Source of the DNA: Myxococcales bacterium
GTDB lineage: Bacteria > Myxococcota_A > Polyangia > Polyangiales > Ga0077539
Direction: 5' to 3'
Assembly: GCA_030652255.1 (NCBI GenBank)
Contig: JAUSAZ010000110.1
Location: 1 to 62,851 of the forward strand
DNA: 62,851 nt
Every line of letters begins with the position of its first letter. The stretch's first letter is position 1. The position numbers and the translations under genes are program-made. The notes beneath the pieces were generated by a model, which ran no database searches, had not been told where the DNA came from, and worked only from the letters and a program-made list of their open reading frames with translations. This document shows positions 24,837 to 34,102 of the stretch, piece by piece.

Positions 24837-26033
24837 TCAGGGGCAGGGGAAGAGCCGCTCGAGCGTGGCGACGGCCCCGTCGGCGTCGAGGGAGCGCGGG
24901 TCGGTGACGGCGAGGAGCGTCGCGAGACGATCGGCGTCTGCTGGGCTGCGCGCCCGCGCGACGCGGTCGAGGAGGGGGACGATGACCTGCGCGAACGCCA
25001 GGTGGGCGGAGGCCTCGGCAGGGCTCGCGCCGGCGATGGCGCGCAGGCGCGACCGCAGCACCACCGCCACGCCGCGGGTGAGGGCGCGGTCGAGCTGATC
25101 GCGGGCTCGCTCGCGCAGGACGGCGTCGGCGGCGGGGTTGGCGCGGTCGAGGTCACGCCAGCAGCGCACCGCGAGGATGCCGTCCCAGATGCGGTCGTGG
25201 GTCGCGGGCTCGAGCGCCAGGACGTAGCGGGACAAGGCCGCGTGGCGGGGCCCGCCGCGTTGCGCGCCGCCCGTGTAGTAGGCCCACGCGGAGTCACAGT
25301 CGGCGGTGGCGGTCGCGCAGGTGAGCGACTCCTTGTAGACCGACAGGTAGAAGAACCACAGCAGCGAGGCCTCGATGCGCGCGGCGAGCACGCGCGGGGC
25401 CGTGCCCGCGGTGCCGAGCTGACCGTCGCGGAAGCTCGCGGTGATGACCGGGAGCAGGCGCGCCGGGCCCGCGCAGTAGTCGGGGTAGGCGGCGACGACG
25501 CCCGCCATGCGGCAGTCGTTGCTAGGGGTGGGCTGCGGGTGGTGCTCGTCGGTGCGGCGCACGAGGCGGGAGTCGAGGCCCTCGGGCTCGAGGTAGACCA
25601 TCCGGGCCGCGGTGAACTCCTCGGGCGCGGGATCGCGCGACGGGTCGAAGAGCCCCGCGGGTCGGCCGTTGGCGGCGTCGAGGTGGATGCGCTCGAAGGC
25701 GGTCGTGCGCGCGATGGAGGAGGTGCTCATGTCGAAGCGCACGTACGCCCCGCGGTCGCTCACGCAGGCGGGCCAGGTGTCCGTCGAGGACATCGCCGCG
25801 CGGGGGGTGTAGTCCGAGGCCAGGGGGGCGCACGCCGCGGTCGCCGCGTCGACGAGGGGCGCGTCGGCGATGGGGGCGTCGGAGGGCACCACGGAGCCGG
25901 CGTCGGAGATGGGGACATCGCTGCCCGCGTCGAGGGGGGTGCTGTCGGGGGCCTCGGTCTCGCAGCCGAGGAGCAGCAACGTCGCGAGGGCCCAGGAGGC
26001 CGACGGATGGATGGGGCGGATGGATCGCTGCAT
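24837..26033 (-). CDS. Lipoprotein of unknown function, last gene of the TonB receptor operon
   Basis: The 398-residue protein has a lipoprotein signal peptide ending LLLGC, then an Asp/Ala/Pro-rich stalk to about residue 65. The globular part has paired cysteines and a predicted all-helical C-terminal half. Conspicuous segments are DEHHPQPTPSNDC, SLLWFFYLSVYKESLTC, DCDSAWAYYTGG and ILAVRCWRDLD. I do not recognise the family. It follows the TonB receptor by 44 nt on the same strand, so a role in handling or releasing the imported ligand is plausible, but this is context only. Imelysin/EfeO-like proteins were considered; their GxHxxE motif was not seen. Confidence 0.8.
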   Translation of the reverse strand: MQRSIRPIHPSASWALATLLLLGCETEAPDSTPLDAGSDVPISDAGSVVPSDAPIADAPLVDAATAACAPLASDYTPRAAMSSTDTWPACVSDRGAYVRFDMSTSSIARTTAFERIHLDAANGRPAGLFDPSRDPAPEEFTAARMVYLEPEGLDSRLVRRTDEHHPQPTPSNDCRMAGVVAAYPDYCAGPARLLPVITASFRDGQLGTAGTAPRVLAARIEASLLWFFYLSVYKESLTCATATADCDSAWAYYTGGAQRGGPRHAALSRYVLALEPATHDRIWDGILAVRCWRDLDRANPAADAVLRERARDQLDRALTRGVAVVLRSRLRAIAGASPAEASAHLAFAQVIVPLLDRVARARSPADADRLATLLAVTDPRSLDADGAVATLERLFPCP

Positions 26034-26077
26034 CGAAGGGGTGGTTCTAGCGCCTCTGCGTGGGGAAGAGTGTCTGG

Positions 26078-28285
26078 CTAGAGTCGCGTGGCGAGGGTGA
26101 ACAACAGACTGCGTCCCGGGCCGTTGATGCTCGATCCGTGCACCCGGTACGGCGAGTCGATGGCGTTCTCGAGCGAGAGCCCGGCCCGGAGGTGATCGCG
26201 CCAGCGCCACCCGATGCGCAGGTCGAGCACGGCGTAGCCGGGTGTTCCGCCGAGCGGGATGCGCGCGTCGCCGAGGTCCGCGGGGGCGAGGCGGGTCTGG
26301 TCGGCGGCCCAGCGCATCGCCGCGCCGACGTAGACCCCGGTGCCGGGGTGGCGCCAGCGGGCCTCGACGGTTCCGTTGAGCGGGGGAATGCGCGAGAGCG
26401 GCACGCGCGCCGTGGTCCCGGCCTCTGTGCTCGGCCCCTCTGCCCACACGAAGGCGGCCGTCGCGACGACCGACACACCCCACGGCAGCTGGAGGCGGAC
26501 CGCGCCCTCGGCGCCCGCCACCACGCTGACGCCGGTGGCGTTGATGAGCTGGAAGCGCGACCACGAGGCGGCGCACTGCGGCGTCATCGCGGGGCACTCG
26601 GCGGCCGAGCGCAGCGCGCGGGTGATCGCTCCCCCGAGGGTCATCGCGTAGCCCCACGCCTCGACCTCCAGCCATGAGAGGCGCAGGCGCGCGCCGAGCT
26701 CGTAGGTCGTCGAGCGCTCGGGGGCGAGCGAGGGGTTCTCGAACTGGAACCCCGGCCCTGCCTGCTGGCGTGAGGTGAGGTCGTCGAGGTTGGGCACCCG
26801 CAGGCCCTGGTCGACGTTGGCGAGCAGCGCCAGGGCCGCCGAGGGGTGCCACTCGATCCCCGCGCGCCCGAGCGCCGCGAGCGCGGAGGTGTCCACCGGC
26901 TGCGTCGCGCTCATCGGGTCACCGCCCGCGGAGGCCGCCGCGCCGGCGAGGCGGGCCCCCGCCCGGACGCGCAGGTGCGGACCGTACCCGAGCTCGGCCT
27001 CCAGCCAGGCGCCGCCTTGCAGCATCCGAGCGCCGTCGACGTACTGCCCGCGGGAGTATCGGCGGGTGATGTCCACGTCCGTGAAGGTGATCCACGAGGT
27101 GCTCGCGACGCCGTCGCGCCAGGCCTCGACGCCGTAGCGGGCTCGCAGGGTGAGGGGCCGCGCGGGGGTGCCCGCGAGGCGCGCGCGGGCGGTCGAGGCG
27201 CGCACCGCGATGCCGAGGGTGTCGACGTCGTCGACGAAGCCGTTGGTCGCGGCGGAGAGCGGCCGGTCGAGGCGCCGACGCTCGTGGGAGCGCTGGTAGG
27301 AGAGCACCACGTCGAGCTCGCGCACCCGCGGCCCGGCGTTGCCCCGCAGCGCGGCGTACGCCAGCGTGCGGAATTGCTCCTCGTAGCGCAGGCACTCGCG
27401 GTCCGACCCGTAGGCCGGCGGGCAGAGGTCGGTGCGCGGGGCGTCGTACTGCCGATACCCGTAGACCGCCGCCACGGCGTGCAGGTCGTGGCGCAGGCGG
27501 ACCACCGCGCGGGCGTCGAAGGTGCCCTCCTGGAAGCCTGTTCCGCGCTGCGTCCGGCCGTCGGCTTCGAAGTACGGCACCGGCGGGGCGCGCCAGGTGC
27601 CCAGGGCCCGGATGGGCCCGGCCGACTCCAGCGGCCCGACGTCCCGGTAGGCGCCGCCCACGAGCACCGCCACCGAGCGCCCCAGCTGCGCGTCGACCTC
27701 GGCGCGGCCGCCCAGCTCACCGTCCGCGGTGCCGTAGCGCAGCCTCGCCCCGGGGTGCAGCGTGACGCCCGGTCGCGCCCGATCGAGGGTGGGCTCCCGG
27801 GGCGTCGCCAGCACCGCGCCGCCGATCGCGTCGGAGCCCCAGCGCACCGAGGCGCTGCCGCGCACCACCTCCAGGCGCTCGATGCTCTGCGCGTCGACGG
27901 TGAAGAAGTACTGGTTGGGCCCCTGGCGGTAGACGCCGGTGTTCAAGCGCACGCCGTCGAAGAGGAGCAGCACCTGCTGCCCCGTGAGCCCGCGCACGAA
28001 GGGGCTCGCCTGGCCGTGCGCGGTCTGCTGGATCGTCACGCCCGGCACGAAGCGCAGCGCGTCCGGCGACGAGCGGGGCGCCCGCTCCTCCATCTCCTCG
28101 CGGGTCACCTCGCCGCTGCTCCGGCCGCGCGCCTCCGCGGAGCCGCGCTCGTTGCGCACGGTCGCGGTCCCGCTGTCGAGGTCCTGCGCGTGCGCCGCCC
28201 TCCCCGCGGCGAGGAGCCCGAGCGCCCCCGCGATCACGACGTGGCGTGCCGGGGGCAGGTGGCAACCTGGGAGGCGGGCGCTCAC
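26078..28285 (-). CDS. TonB-dependent outer-membrane receptor (second)
   Basis: The 735-residue protein has a signal peptide (VVIAGALGLLAAGRAAHAQ), a plug domain with FVRGLTGQQVLLLFDGVRLN and ERLEVVRGSASVRWGSDAIGG, and a long barrel with DQGLRVPNLDDLTSRQQAG and a C-terminal LSLENAIDSPYRVHGSS. It resembles the first receptor's class (BtuB/CirA-type plug) but is clearly a distinct protein. Its GTG start at 28285 overlaps the stop of the YCF48-like gene (GTGA), so the two are translationally coupled. An alternative GTG 15 codons downstream would shorten the signal peptide. Ligand unknown; neighbours contain no siderophore synthesis genes. Confidence 0.94.
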   Translation of the reverse strand: MSARLPGCHLPPARHVVIAGALGLLAAGRAAHAQDLDSGTATVRNERGSAEARGRSSGEVTREEMEERAPRSSPDALRFVPGVTIQQTAHGQASPFVRGLTGQQVLLLFDGVRLNTGVYRQGPNQYFFTVDAQSIERLEVVRGSASVRWGSDAIGGAVLATPREPTLDRARPGVTLHPGARLRYGTADGELGGRAEVDAQLGRSVAVLVGGAYRDVGPLESAGPIRALGTWRAPPVPYFEADGRTQRGTGFQEGTFDARAVVRLRHDLHAVAAVYGYRQYDAPRTDLCPPAYGSDRECLRYEEQFRTLAYAALRGNAGPRVRELDVVLSYQRSHERRRLDRPLSAATNGFVDDVDTLGIAVRASTARARLAGTPARPLTLRARYGVEAWRDGVASTSWITFTDVDITRRYSRGQYVDGARMLQGGAWLEAELGYGPHLRVRAGARLAGAAASAGGDPMSATQPVDTSALAALGRAGIEWHPSAALALLANVDQGLRVPNLDDLTSRQQAGPGFQFENPSLAPERSTTYELGARLRLSWLEVEAWGYAMTLGGAITRALRSAAECPAMTPQCAASWSRFQLINATGVSVVAGAEGAVRLQLPWGVSVVATAAFVWAEGPSTEAGTTARVPLSRIPPLNGTVEARWRHPGTGVYVGAAMRWAADQTRLAPADLGDARIPLGGTPGYAVLDLRIGWRWRDHLRAGLSLENAIDSPYRVHGSSINGPGRSLLFTLATRL

Positions 28286-30051
28286 CGGAGTGCGAGGATC
28301 GTCCCCCAGTACCCGACGGCCGTGACGCGCCGGTCGGCGCTGGCCGCGATGGCGGTGAGGTCGTCGCCGGTGCCGACCGCGACAGTGCGCCAGTGCGCGC
28401 CGTGGTCGCGCGAGTGCACCACCCGCCCCGCGAGCCCGACGGCCCACACGTCGGCGCCCGCGCCGGTGACGGACACCAGGGTCTCCGAGCCGCCCGCGTC
28501 GACGCGCGCCCAGCGCACGCCGTCGCTGCTGCGCAGCACCGTGCCTTCGCGCCCCACGGCGTAGACCTCGTCGTCGTCGCCCCAGAGCGCGAAGAGGTCG
28601 CCCGCGTAGCCCGAGGTCAGGGACTCCCAGTGGGCGCCGCCGTCGGCGGTGTGCATGAGGGCCCCGCTCATGCCGCAGATCCAGGCGTGGCCGTCGTCGC
28701 GGCCCCACACGCCCATGTACCCGCGGGACGCGCTCGCGGTCACGGGCTGCCAGTGCTCGCCCGCGTCCACGCTGCGCAGCACCGTCCCGCCGCGCCCCAC
28801 GATGAGCCCCGCGCCGCGGGTGCCCAGCCAGACCGCCGACAGGATCCGGCCGTCGAGCGGGGGGATGAGCGCCCAGCTGGCGCCCCGGTCGCGGCTGCGC
28901 AGGATGGTCCCGGTGTCGCCGACCACGACCATGGTCCCCGCGCCGTCGCCCGCGATGCCCGACAGGTTGACGCTCATGCCCGAGGGCATCCGCTTCCAGC
29001 CCAGCGCCGGGTCGCGGCAGAGGATCACCCCCGCCTGGCCCGCCGCGCACGCGACGCCGTCGCGGTCGCGCCAGACGGCGTGGAGCGAGCCGCGGTGCCC
29101 GCCCAGCCGCGCGTGCCAGGGCGCGCCGCCCGCCCGCTCGGTGATCACCCCGCGCGGGCCGACGGCGACGACCTGGTCGCCCCGCAGCCCGATCGCCACG
29201 AGGTCGGAGGTGGTGTCGGCGCCCTCGCGCATGAACTGCACCCCGTCGCGGGAGCGCAGGATCGCGCCCGACGCCCCGGCCACGTAGACGTCGCCGCGGC
29301 CGTAGCCGGTGACCGCGAGGAGGTCTTCGGTGAACTCCCGCGGGAGGATGGTCCAGCGGGCGCCGGCGTCGTTGGACACCAGGATGGTGCCGCCCGCTCC
29401 GACCGCGTACGCGTCGCCCGGGCCGCTCGCCCAGACCCCCGTGAGCGAGGTCGTCACGCCCGTCGACGCCCGCGCCCAGCGCGCGCCGCCGTCCCCGGAG
29501 CGGAAGAGGGCGCCGCCGCGGCCGACCGCGAGCGCGAGGCGCCCGTCGGTCCATACGCTGTAGAGGTCGGCGTCGGGGCGCGCCGCGGCGGGGGTCCAGC
29601 GCACCCCGTCGTCCGAGCGCAGCGCGACGCCGCCAGCGCCGACCGCGACGAGCCGTCGTCCGCCGCCGCTCACCGACCACAGGTCCGTTGTGCCGACGCG
29701 GGCGCGGGTCCAGCTGGCGCCGTGGTCGACCGAGCGCACGATCAGCCCGCGGGCGCCGACGATCACCACGCCGTGCTCGGTGCACGCGACGCCGTGGAGA
29801 TCGCCGCGCTCGCCCGTGCGAACCGGGCGCCACGTCCCACGGAGGTCGCGCGAGAGCACGGTGCCGAGCTGTCCGACCGCCCACGCGTGCCCGTCGCGCT
29901 CGATGCACGCGCCGCCGAGGCGGTTGCCCTGCGGCACGGGGTTCTCCCAGCGCCACGTGGGCGCCGCCGTAGCGGGTCGGCGTCGGTGTCGACAGCCGCC
30001 GGCGGCGACGGAGAGCAGGGCGACGAGGGCGAGGAGGGGTGGTCGGGACAC
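28282..30051 (-). CDS. YCF48/BNR-type beta-propeller lipoprotein
   Basis: The 589-residue protein has a lipoprotein signal peptide (LVALLSVAAGGC), then about a dozen repeats of roughly 43 residues, each with a motif like AVGxxGTILRSRDxGASW. These are YCF48-like/BNR blades that probably build one or two beta-propellers. The family includes photosystem II assembly factor YCF48 and many surface proteins with binding roles. It is coupled to the TonB receptor downstream, so it may present or capture the receptor's substrate at the outer membrane; that is inference. The GTG at 30051 begins the signal peptide. Confidence 0.88.
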   Translation of the reverse strand: MSRPPLLALVALLSVAAGGCRHRRRPATAAPTWRWENPVPQGNRLGGACIERDGHAWAVGQLGTVLSRDLRGTWRPVRTGERGDLHGVACTEHGVVIVGARGLIVRSVDHGASWTRARVGTTDLWSVSGGGRRLVAVGAGGVALRSDDGVRWTPAAARPDADLYSVWTDGRLALAVGRGGALFRSGDGGARWARASTGVTTSLTGVWASGPGDAYAVGAGGTILVSNDAGARWTILPREFTEDLLAVTGYGRGDVYVAGASGAILRSRDGVQFMREGADTTSDLVAIGLRGDQVVAVGPRGVITERAGGAPWHARLGGHRGSLHAVWRDRDGVACAAGQAGVILCRDPALGWKRMPSGMSVNLSGIAGDGAGTMVVVGDTGTILRSRDRGASWALIPPLDGRILSAVWLGTRGAGLIVGRGGTVLRSVDAGEHWQPVTASASRGYMGVWGRDDGHAWICGMSGALMHTADGGAHWESLTSGYAGDLFALWGDDDEVYAVGREGTVLRSSDGVRWARVDAGGSETLVSVTGAGADVWAVGLAGRVVHSRDHGAHWRTVAVGTGDDLTAIAASADRRVTAVGYWGTILALR

Positions 30052-30104
30052 GATCGCGGGGGCGGAGCCTACAGCATCCGCTGTCCGGCGCGCCGATCGT
30101 CGGC

Positions 30105-33100
30105 TCAGCGCGGGCAGCGCCAGCCGAGGTTGAAGGACTGCAGGATGGGGGTGCCGCCGCTCTCCGCCGCCTGGAGCGAGACGGTCAGTCGGAACTGCCG
30201 CGCGGGCGTCACCGTCGCCGCAGCGAAGGCCGCGGCGGCGTTGACCGGCGAGCTGTCGCGCGGCGCGAGGGCGAGGGTAACCGCCGAGGCGGCGTTGAGG
30301 GCGTCCGTGGTCGCGGCGGTGCGGGCCGCGAAGCTGAGCGAGGTGCCCGCCGGGGTGGTGGCCGACCAGCTGAAGCTGGTGAGCACCGGCGCGGCGCAGC
30401 CGAGGTCGATGGTCTCCTCGTAGGTGCCCTGCGCGATGCTCACGCGGCGCACCGAGCCGGTGAAGTCGGAGTACGAGTAGACCTGGTTGGCGCCGAAGAG
30501 CACCACGGAGGAGTTGGTGACCGGCGAGTAGCGGATCACCGCCGAGGGGGCGAGGTAGTGGGCGAGCCACACGTTGCCGACGCGGTCGACGCCGACCGCC
30601 GACGGGCCCGTGAAGTTGCCCGGGGTCGCCACGCGGGTGACCGCCGTCCCGGGGATCGTCCCGCCCGCGACGAAGGCGTTGGAGTCCCAGTGGAGCAGGC
30701 CCCCGGAGGTGCTGTCGCCCGGCGTCGCGTAGGTCATCCAGACGCGGCCGTCGGCGCCGATGGTGATGCCGCGCCCGGAGGTGCCGTTGCCGGTGACGAA
30801 GCCCGTGGTGTCCACGCGGGTCCAGGAGTTGGCGCTCGGGTCGTAGCCGAGGGCGTCGCGGCAGTCCCAGCCGGCGAGCCACACCCGGCCGCGGGCGTCG
30901 GAGGTCATGCCGTAGGCGCTGCGGCAGGAAGAGACGCGGCGCGCCACGGGGTAGGGCACCTGCGCGGCCACCGTGAGGGCCACCGTGTCGACCGACTGCA
31001 GCGCCCCGTTTTCGAGGGTGCCGATCCAGAGGCGCCCGTCGCGGGTCACCACCATGGCGTAGGGGTTCACCGTGAGCGCGAGGGTGTTGAGCGTGGCCCC
31101 CGTGCGCGGGTCGAGCCGGTACGCCTGGCGGGTGTTGTACCCGCCGACCCACACGTACCCGAAGGGGTTGGCGATGTCGCCGCGGTCGGTCGCGATCGAG
31201 CGCAGCACGGCGTTGCTCGGGCCCACGGCGGTGGTCCACACCACGCACTCGTCCTGGCCGTAGGGGCGCACGTCCGTGGGGCCGCTCGACGTGTCGATCA
31301 TCCCGTTGCCGTTGCGGTCGACGCAGCTGGTGCGCTCGGCGGCGAGCTTGGTCACGCTGCCCTGCGTGGCGAAGCCGCGGCTCGCGACGTAGGCGTCGCC
31401 GTTGCCGTCGACCACCACCCGGCTCGGCATGTTGCAGCCGTTGTTGTAGCAGCAGAGCCCGCGGCACTCGCCCGAGGCGAGCCCGACGCGGTAGCGGGCG
31501 ACCTCGCGCTGCCCCGCGGCGTCCCACTTGCCGATGGTGCTCTCGCCGGTGTTCACGATCCAGAGGAAGTCCAGGTTGGTGGTGGTGGACATGCCGCTCA
31601 CCACGAGGCCGCGCGCCGGGTCGAAGGCCGTGCCGCGCTGGCCCGCGCCGTCGAAGGGCGCCCCGCCGGCGCCGACGGTGCGGTCGCGGCACTCCAGGTC
31701 GCAGCCCCCGCAGGTGTTGCGGATGTCGTTCTCGCAGCCGTTGGCGGGGTTCGCGTCGCAGTCGCGGAAGGGCGCCGTGCAGGCCGCCACGACGCACGCG
31801 CCCGCGACGCAGGCGGGCGTCCCGTTGGCCGTCTGGCACGCGACGCCGCAGGTGCCGCAGTGGGCGACGGTCACCCGCAGGTCGACCTCGCAGCCGTTGT
31901 TGGGGTTGCCGTCGCAGTCCGCGAAGTTGGGCGCGCACGCGAACGCGCACACGCCGGCCGCGCAGCTGATGGTCGCGTTGGCGCGGGCCGGGCACGCGGC
32001 GCCGCAGCGGGCGCAGTTGGTGAGGTCGGTGTTAAGGTTGCGCTCGCACCCGTCGGCGCGGTCGGCGTTGCAGTCCGCGAAGCCCGGAGCGCAGGTCTGC
32101 ACGCAGAGCCCGCCCGCGCAGCTCGCCGCGGCGTTGTCGTAGGGGCCGCACGCCGTGCCGCAGCCGCCGCAGTTGTCGGGGTCGAACTGCGTGTTGGTGC
32201 AGGTGCCCGAGCACACCGTCTGCGCCGGGCCGCAGGACGCCGCGCACGCGCCGGCGGTGCACACCTGGCCCGCGGCGCAGGCGGTGCCGCAGGCGCCGCA
32301 GTTGGCGCGGTCGGTCTGCAGGTCGCGGCACGATCCCTCGCAGCTGGAGAGCCCCGCCACGCAGGAGAGCTGGCAGGTGCCCGCGCTGCACACGAGGCCC
32401 TCGGCGCACGCGGTGCCGCAGGCGCCGCAGTTGGCGCGGTCGGTCTGCAGGTCGCGGCACGAGCCGGTGCAGTTGCTGAGCCCGGGGCCGCAGGAGACCT
32501 GGCAGGTGCCCGCGCTGCACACCTGCCCCGCCGGGCAGGTGGTGCCGCAGGCGCCGCAGTTGGTGACGTCGGTGAGGAGGTCGCGGCACGAGCCGCCGCA
32601 GGCCGTGAGCGCCGCCACGCAGGACACCTGGCAGACGCCCGCGACGCACACCTCCCCGGAGCTGCAGGCGTTGCCGCAGGCGCCGCAGCCGTCGCGGTCG
32701 TTGCGCAGGTCGCGGCAGATGCCGGTGCAGTTGGAGAAGCCCGCGCCGCACATCGTCTGGCAGGCGCCGCGCACGCAGAACTGGCCCACCGCGCAGGCGT
32801 TGCCGCAGCCGCCGCAGTGGCGCACGTCGTTGGACGTGTCGACGCACACCTCCGCGCCCGGGGTACCCCCATCCGCGGCGGGCGCCGGGCAGCGCACCTG
32901 GAGCTCCTGGCAGGTGATGCGGCAGCGGCCCTCGATGCACGCGAGGCCGTCCTGGCACGCCACGCCGCAGGCGCCGCAGTTGGCGCGGTCGGAGGTCAGC
33001 TCGGCGCAGTACCGGCCCGCCGGGCCGCCCGTGCACTCCGTGCTCGATCCGGCGCACATGAACGTGCACGCCCCGTTGGAGCACACCTGGTCGGCGCCGC

Positions 33101-33473
33101 AGGCGTTGCCGCAGGCGCCGCAGTTGGCGCGGTCGGTCTGCGTCGACACGCAGCGCAGGCCCGCGCCCGCGTCGCCGGTGCCCGCGCAGAGCCGCTCGGT
33201 GCGCGCGCACTCGGGCACGCACACGCCGGTCTGGCAGACGCGCCCGGTCGCGCAGGCGTTGCCACAGCCGCCGCAGTTGTCGCGGTCGCCCGTCGGGTCG
33301 ACGCATCGCCCGCCGCAGTTGACCAGCGGCGCGGGGCAGGAAATCCCCGTGTCGGCTCCGAGGTCGACGCGCGCGCCGGCGTCCGGGGGCCCGCCCACGA
33401 CGGAATTCCCGGTGCAGCCGACCAGCGCGAAGAGGGCGACCGCCGCGGCCACGCAAGACCTCAGTGAGCTCAT
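30105..33473 (-). CDS. Large Cys-rich repeat lipoprotein with beta-propeller domain
   Basis: The 1122-residue protein has a lipobox (LFALVGC), a short Asp-rich stalk and about eleven repeats of 40-45 residues with the core DRxNCGACGxAC, similar to Stig1-like repeats of myxobacterial surface proteins, up to about residue 590. A propeller-like region follows with SMP-30/NHL-type blades (MVVTRDGRLWIGTLENG, ITIGADGRVWMTYA) to about residue 1000, and a beta-rich end. The repeat cysteines would be disulfide-bonded outside the cytoplasm. It is the first gene of the four-gene operon with the propeller lipoprotein and TonB receptor. Near-identical repeat DNA at 32.2-32.6 kb suggests recent internal duplication. 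Confidence 0.88.
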   Translation of the reverse strand: MSSLRSCVAAAVALFALVGCTGNSVVGGPPDAGARVDLGADTGISCPAPLVNCGGRCVDPTGDRDNCGGCGNACATGRVCQTGVCVPECARTERLCAGTGDAGAGLRCVSTQTDRANCGACGNACGADQVCSNGACTFMCAGSSTECTGGPAGRYCAELTSDRANCGACGVACQDGLACIEGRCRITCQELQVRCPAPAADGGTPGAEVCVDTSNDVRHCGGCGNACAVGQFCVRGACQTMCGAGFSNCTGICRDLRNDRDGCGACGNACSSGEVCVAGVCQVSCVAALTACGGSCRDLLTDVTNCGACGTTCPAGQVCSAGTCQVSCGPGLSNCTGSCRDLQTDRANCGACGTACAEGLVCSAGTCQLSCVAGLSSCEGSCRDLQTDRANCGACGTACAAGQVCTAGACAASCGPAQTVCSGTCTNTQFDPDNCGGCGTACGPYDNAAASCAGGLCVQTCAPGFADCNADRADGCERNLNTDLTNCARCGAACPARANATISCAAGVCAFACAPNFADCDGNPNNGCEVDLRVTVAHCGTCGVACQTANGTPACVAGACVVAACTAPFRDCDANPANGCENDIRNTCGGCDLECRDRTVGAGGAPFDGAGQRGTAFDPARGLVVSGMSTTTNLDFLWIVNTGESTIGKWDAAGQREVARYRVGLASGECRGLCCYNNGCNMPSRVVVDGNGDAYVASRGFATQGSVTKLAAERTSCVDRNGNGMIDTSSGPTDVRPYGQDECVVWTTAVGPSNAVLRSIATDRGDIANPFGYVWVGGYNTRQAYRLDPRTGATLNTLALTVNPYAMVVTRDGRLWIGTLENGALQSVDTVALTVAAQVPYPVARRVSSCRSAYGMTSDARGRVWLAGWDCRDALGYDPSANSWTRVDTTGFVTGNGTSGRGITIGADGRVWMTYATPGDSTSGGLLHWDSNAFVAGGTIPGTAVTRVATPGNFTGPSAVGVDRVGNVWLAHYLAPSAVIRYSPVTNSSVVLFGANQVYSYSDFTGSVRRVSIAQGTYEETIDLGCAAPVLTSFSWSATTPAGTSLSFAARTAATTDALNAASAVTLALAPRDSSPVNAAAAFAAATVTPARQFRLTVSLQAAESGGTPILQSFNLGWRCPR

Positions 33474-33492
33474 GGCCGGGGATCATATGCCC

Positions 33493-33512
33493 GTCGCTCC
33501 TCGGGGAGTGAC
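33493..33512. promoter_or_regulatory. Imperfect inverted repeat in the divergent promoter region
   Basis: GTCGCTCC (33493-33500) and GGAGTGAC (33505-33512) form an 8-bp inverted repeat with one mismatched pair and a 4-nt centre. It lies in the 130-bp gap between the divergent starts at 33473 and 33604, 19 nt upstream of the operon's first gene. An operator is possible; no known consensus is matched. Confidence 0.3.
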
Positions 33513-33603
33513 GTTATGTCCCACCCGATGGACACCCCCGGTGGGGTCGGCGCGCGGTTGCGAGCCCGGGGGGCCTCGGCCACCATCGAAGACACGCCAC
33601 ACC

Positions 33604-34098
33604 ATGAGCGACGCACTGACCAGGTACTCCGGGCCCAACCACGAGGGCTCCGCCTCGACCTCCCCCTACGGACAGAGCCGGATGGCGCCGGCCATCGAGC
33701 TGGTCGACGTCGCCAAGGAGATCGCCCAGGCCAACGCCCTCATCGGCGCCGCCACGGCCGACAAGCTCGGCCTTATCGCCGAGCAGATCCGGGCGCTCCA
33801 GGAGCAGGCGAGGGAGATCCTGGAGAAGGCCCGCCGCGACTCGGTGCTGCACACCGCGGAGTGCCGCTTCCAGAAGGTCGCGGGCCAGACCTATCACCTG
33901 TATCGCAAGGGCGAGGGGGAGGGCGCGAGGTACTACTTCTCCATGCTCTCCCCCGACGACTGGCGCGGTCACCCGCCGGACCCCTTCGAGGGGAGCTACC
34001 GGGTCGAGGCCGACCTCTCCTTCACCTCCGCGGAGGAGGTGATCCAGCGCGACGCCCGGCTCTCCACCGCGCGGCGCCTGCTCGGCGGCGGGCTCTAG
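33604..34098 (+). CDS. DUF2452 family protein
   Basis: The 164-residue soluble protein matches the DUF2452 family: SPYGQSRMAPAIELVDVAKEI at the start, a long helix (IAEQIRALQEQAREILEKAR) and the block ECRFQKVAGQTYHLYRK followed by YYFSMLSPDDW. The family is small, cytosolic and uncharacterised. It has no signal peptide or membrane segment. It is divergent from the Cys-rich lipoprotein operon and converges on the MopE-like lipoprotein with a 4-bp gap. Confidence 0.88.
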   Translation: MSDALTRYSGPNHEGSASTSPYGQSRMAPAIELVDVAKEIAQANALIGAATADKLGLIAEQIRALQEQAREILEKARRDSVLHTAECRFQKVAGQTYHLYRKGEGEGARYYFSMLSPDDWRGHPPDPFEGSYRVEADLSFTSAEEVIQRDARLSTARRLLGGGL

Positions 34099-34102
34099 CC
34101 CC

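Noticed and set aside
24837..26033. Imelysin/EfeO-type iron-uptake lipoprotein
   Set aside because: Position next to a TonB receptor fits, but the GxHxxE metal motif was not found and the cysteine pattern differs.
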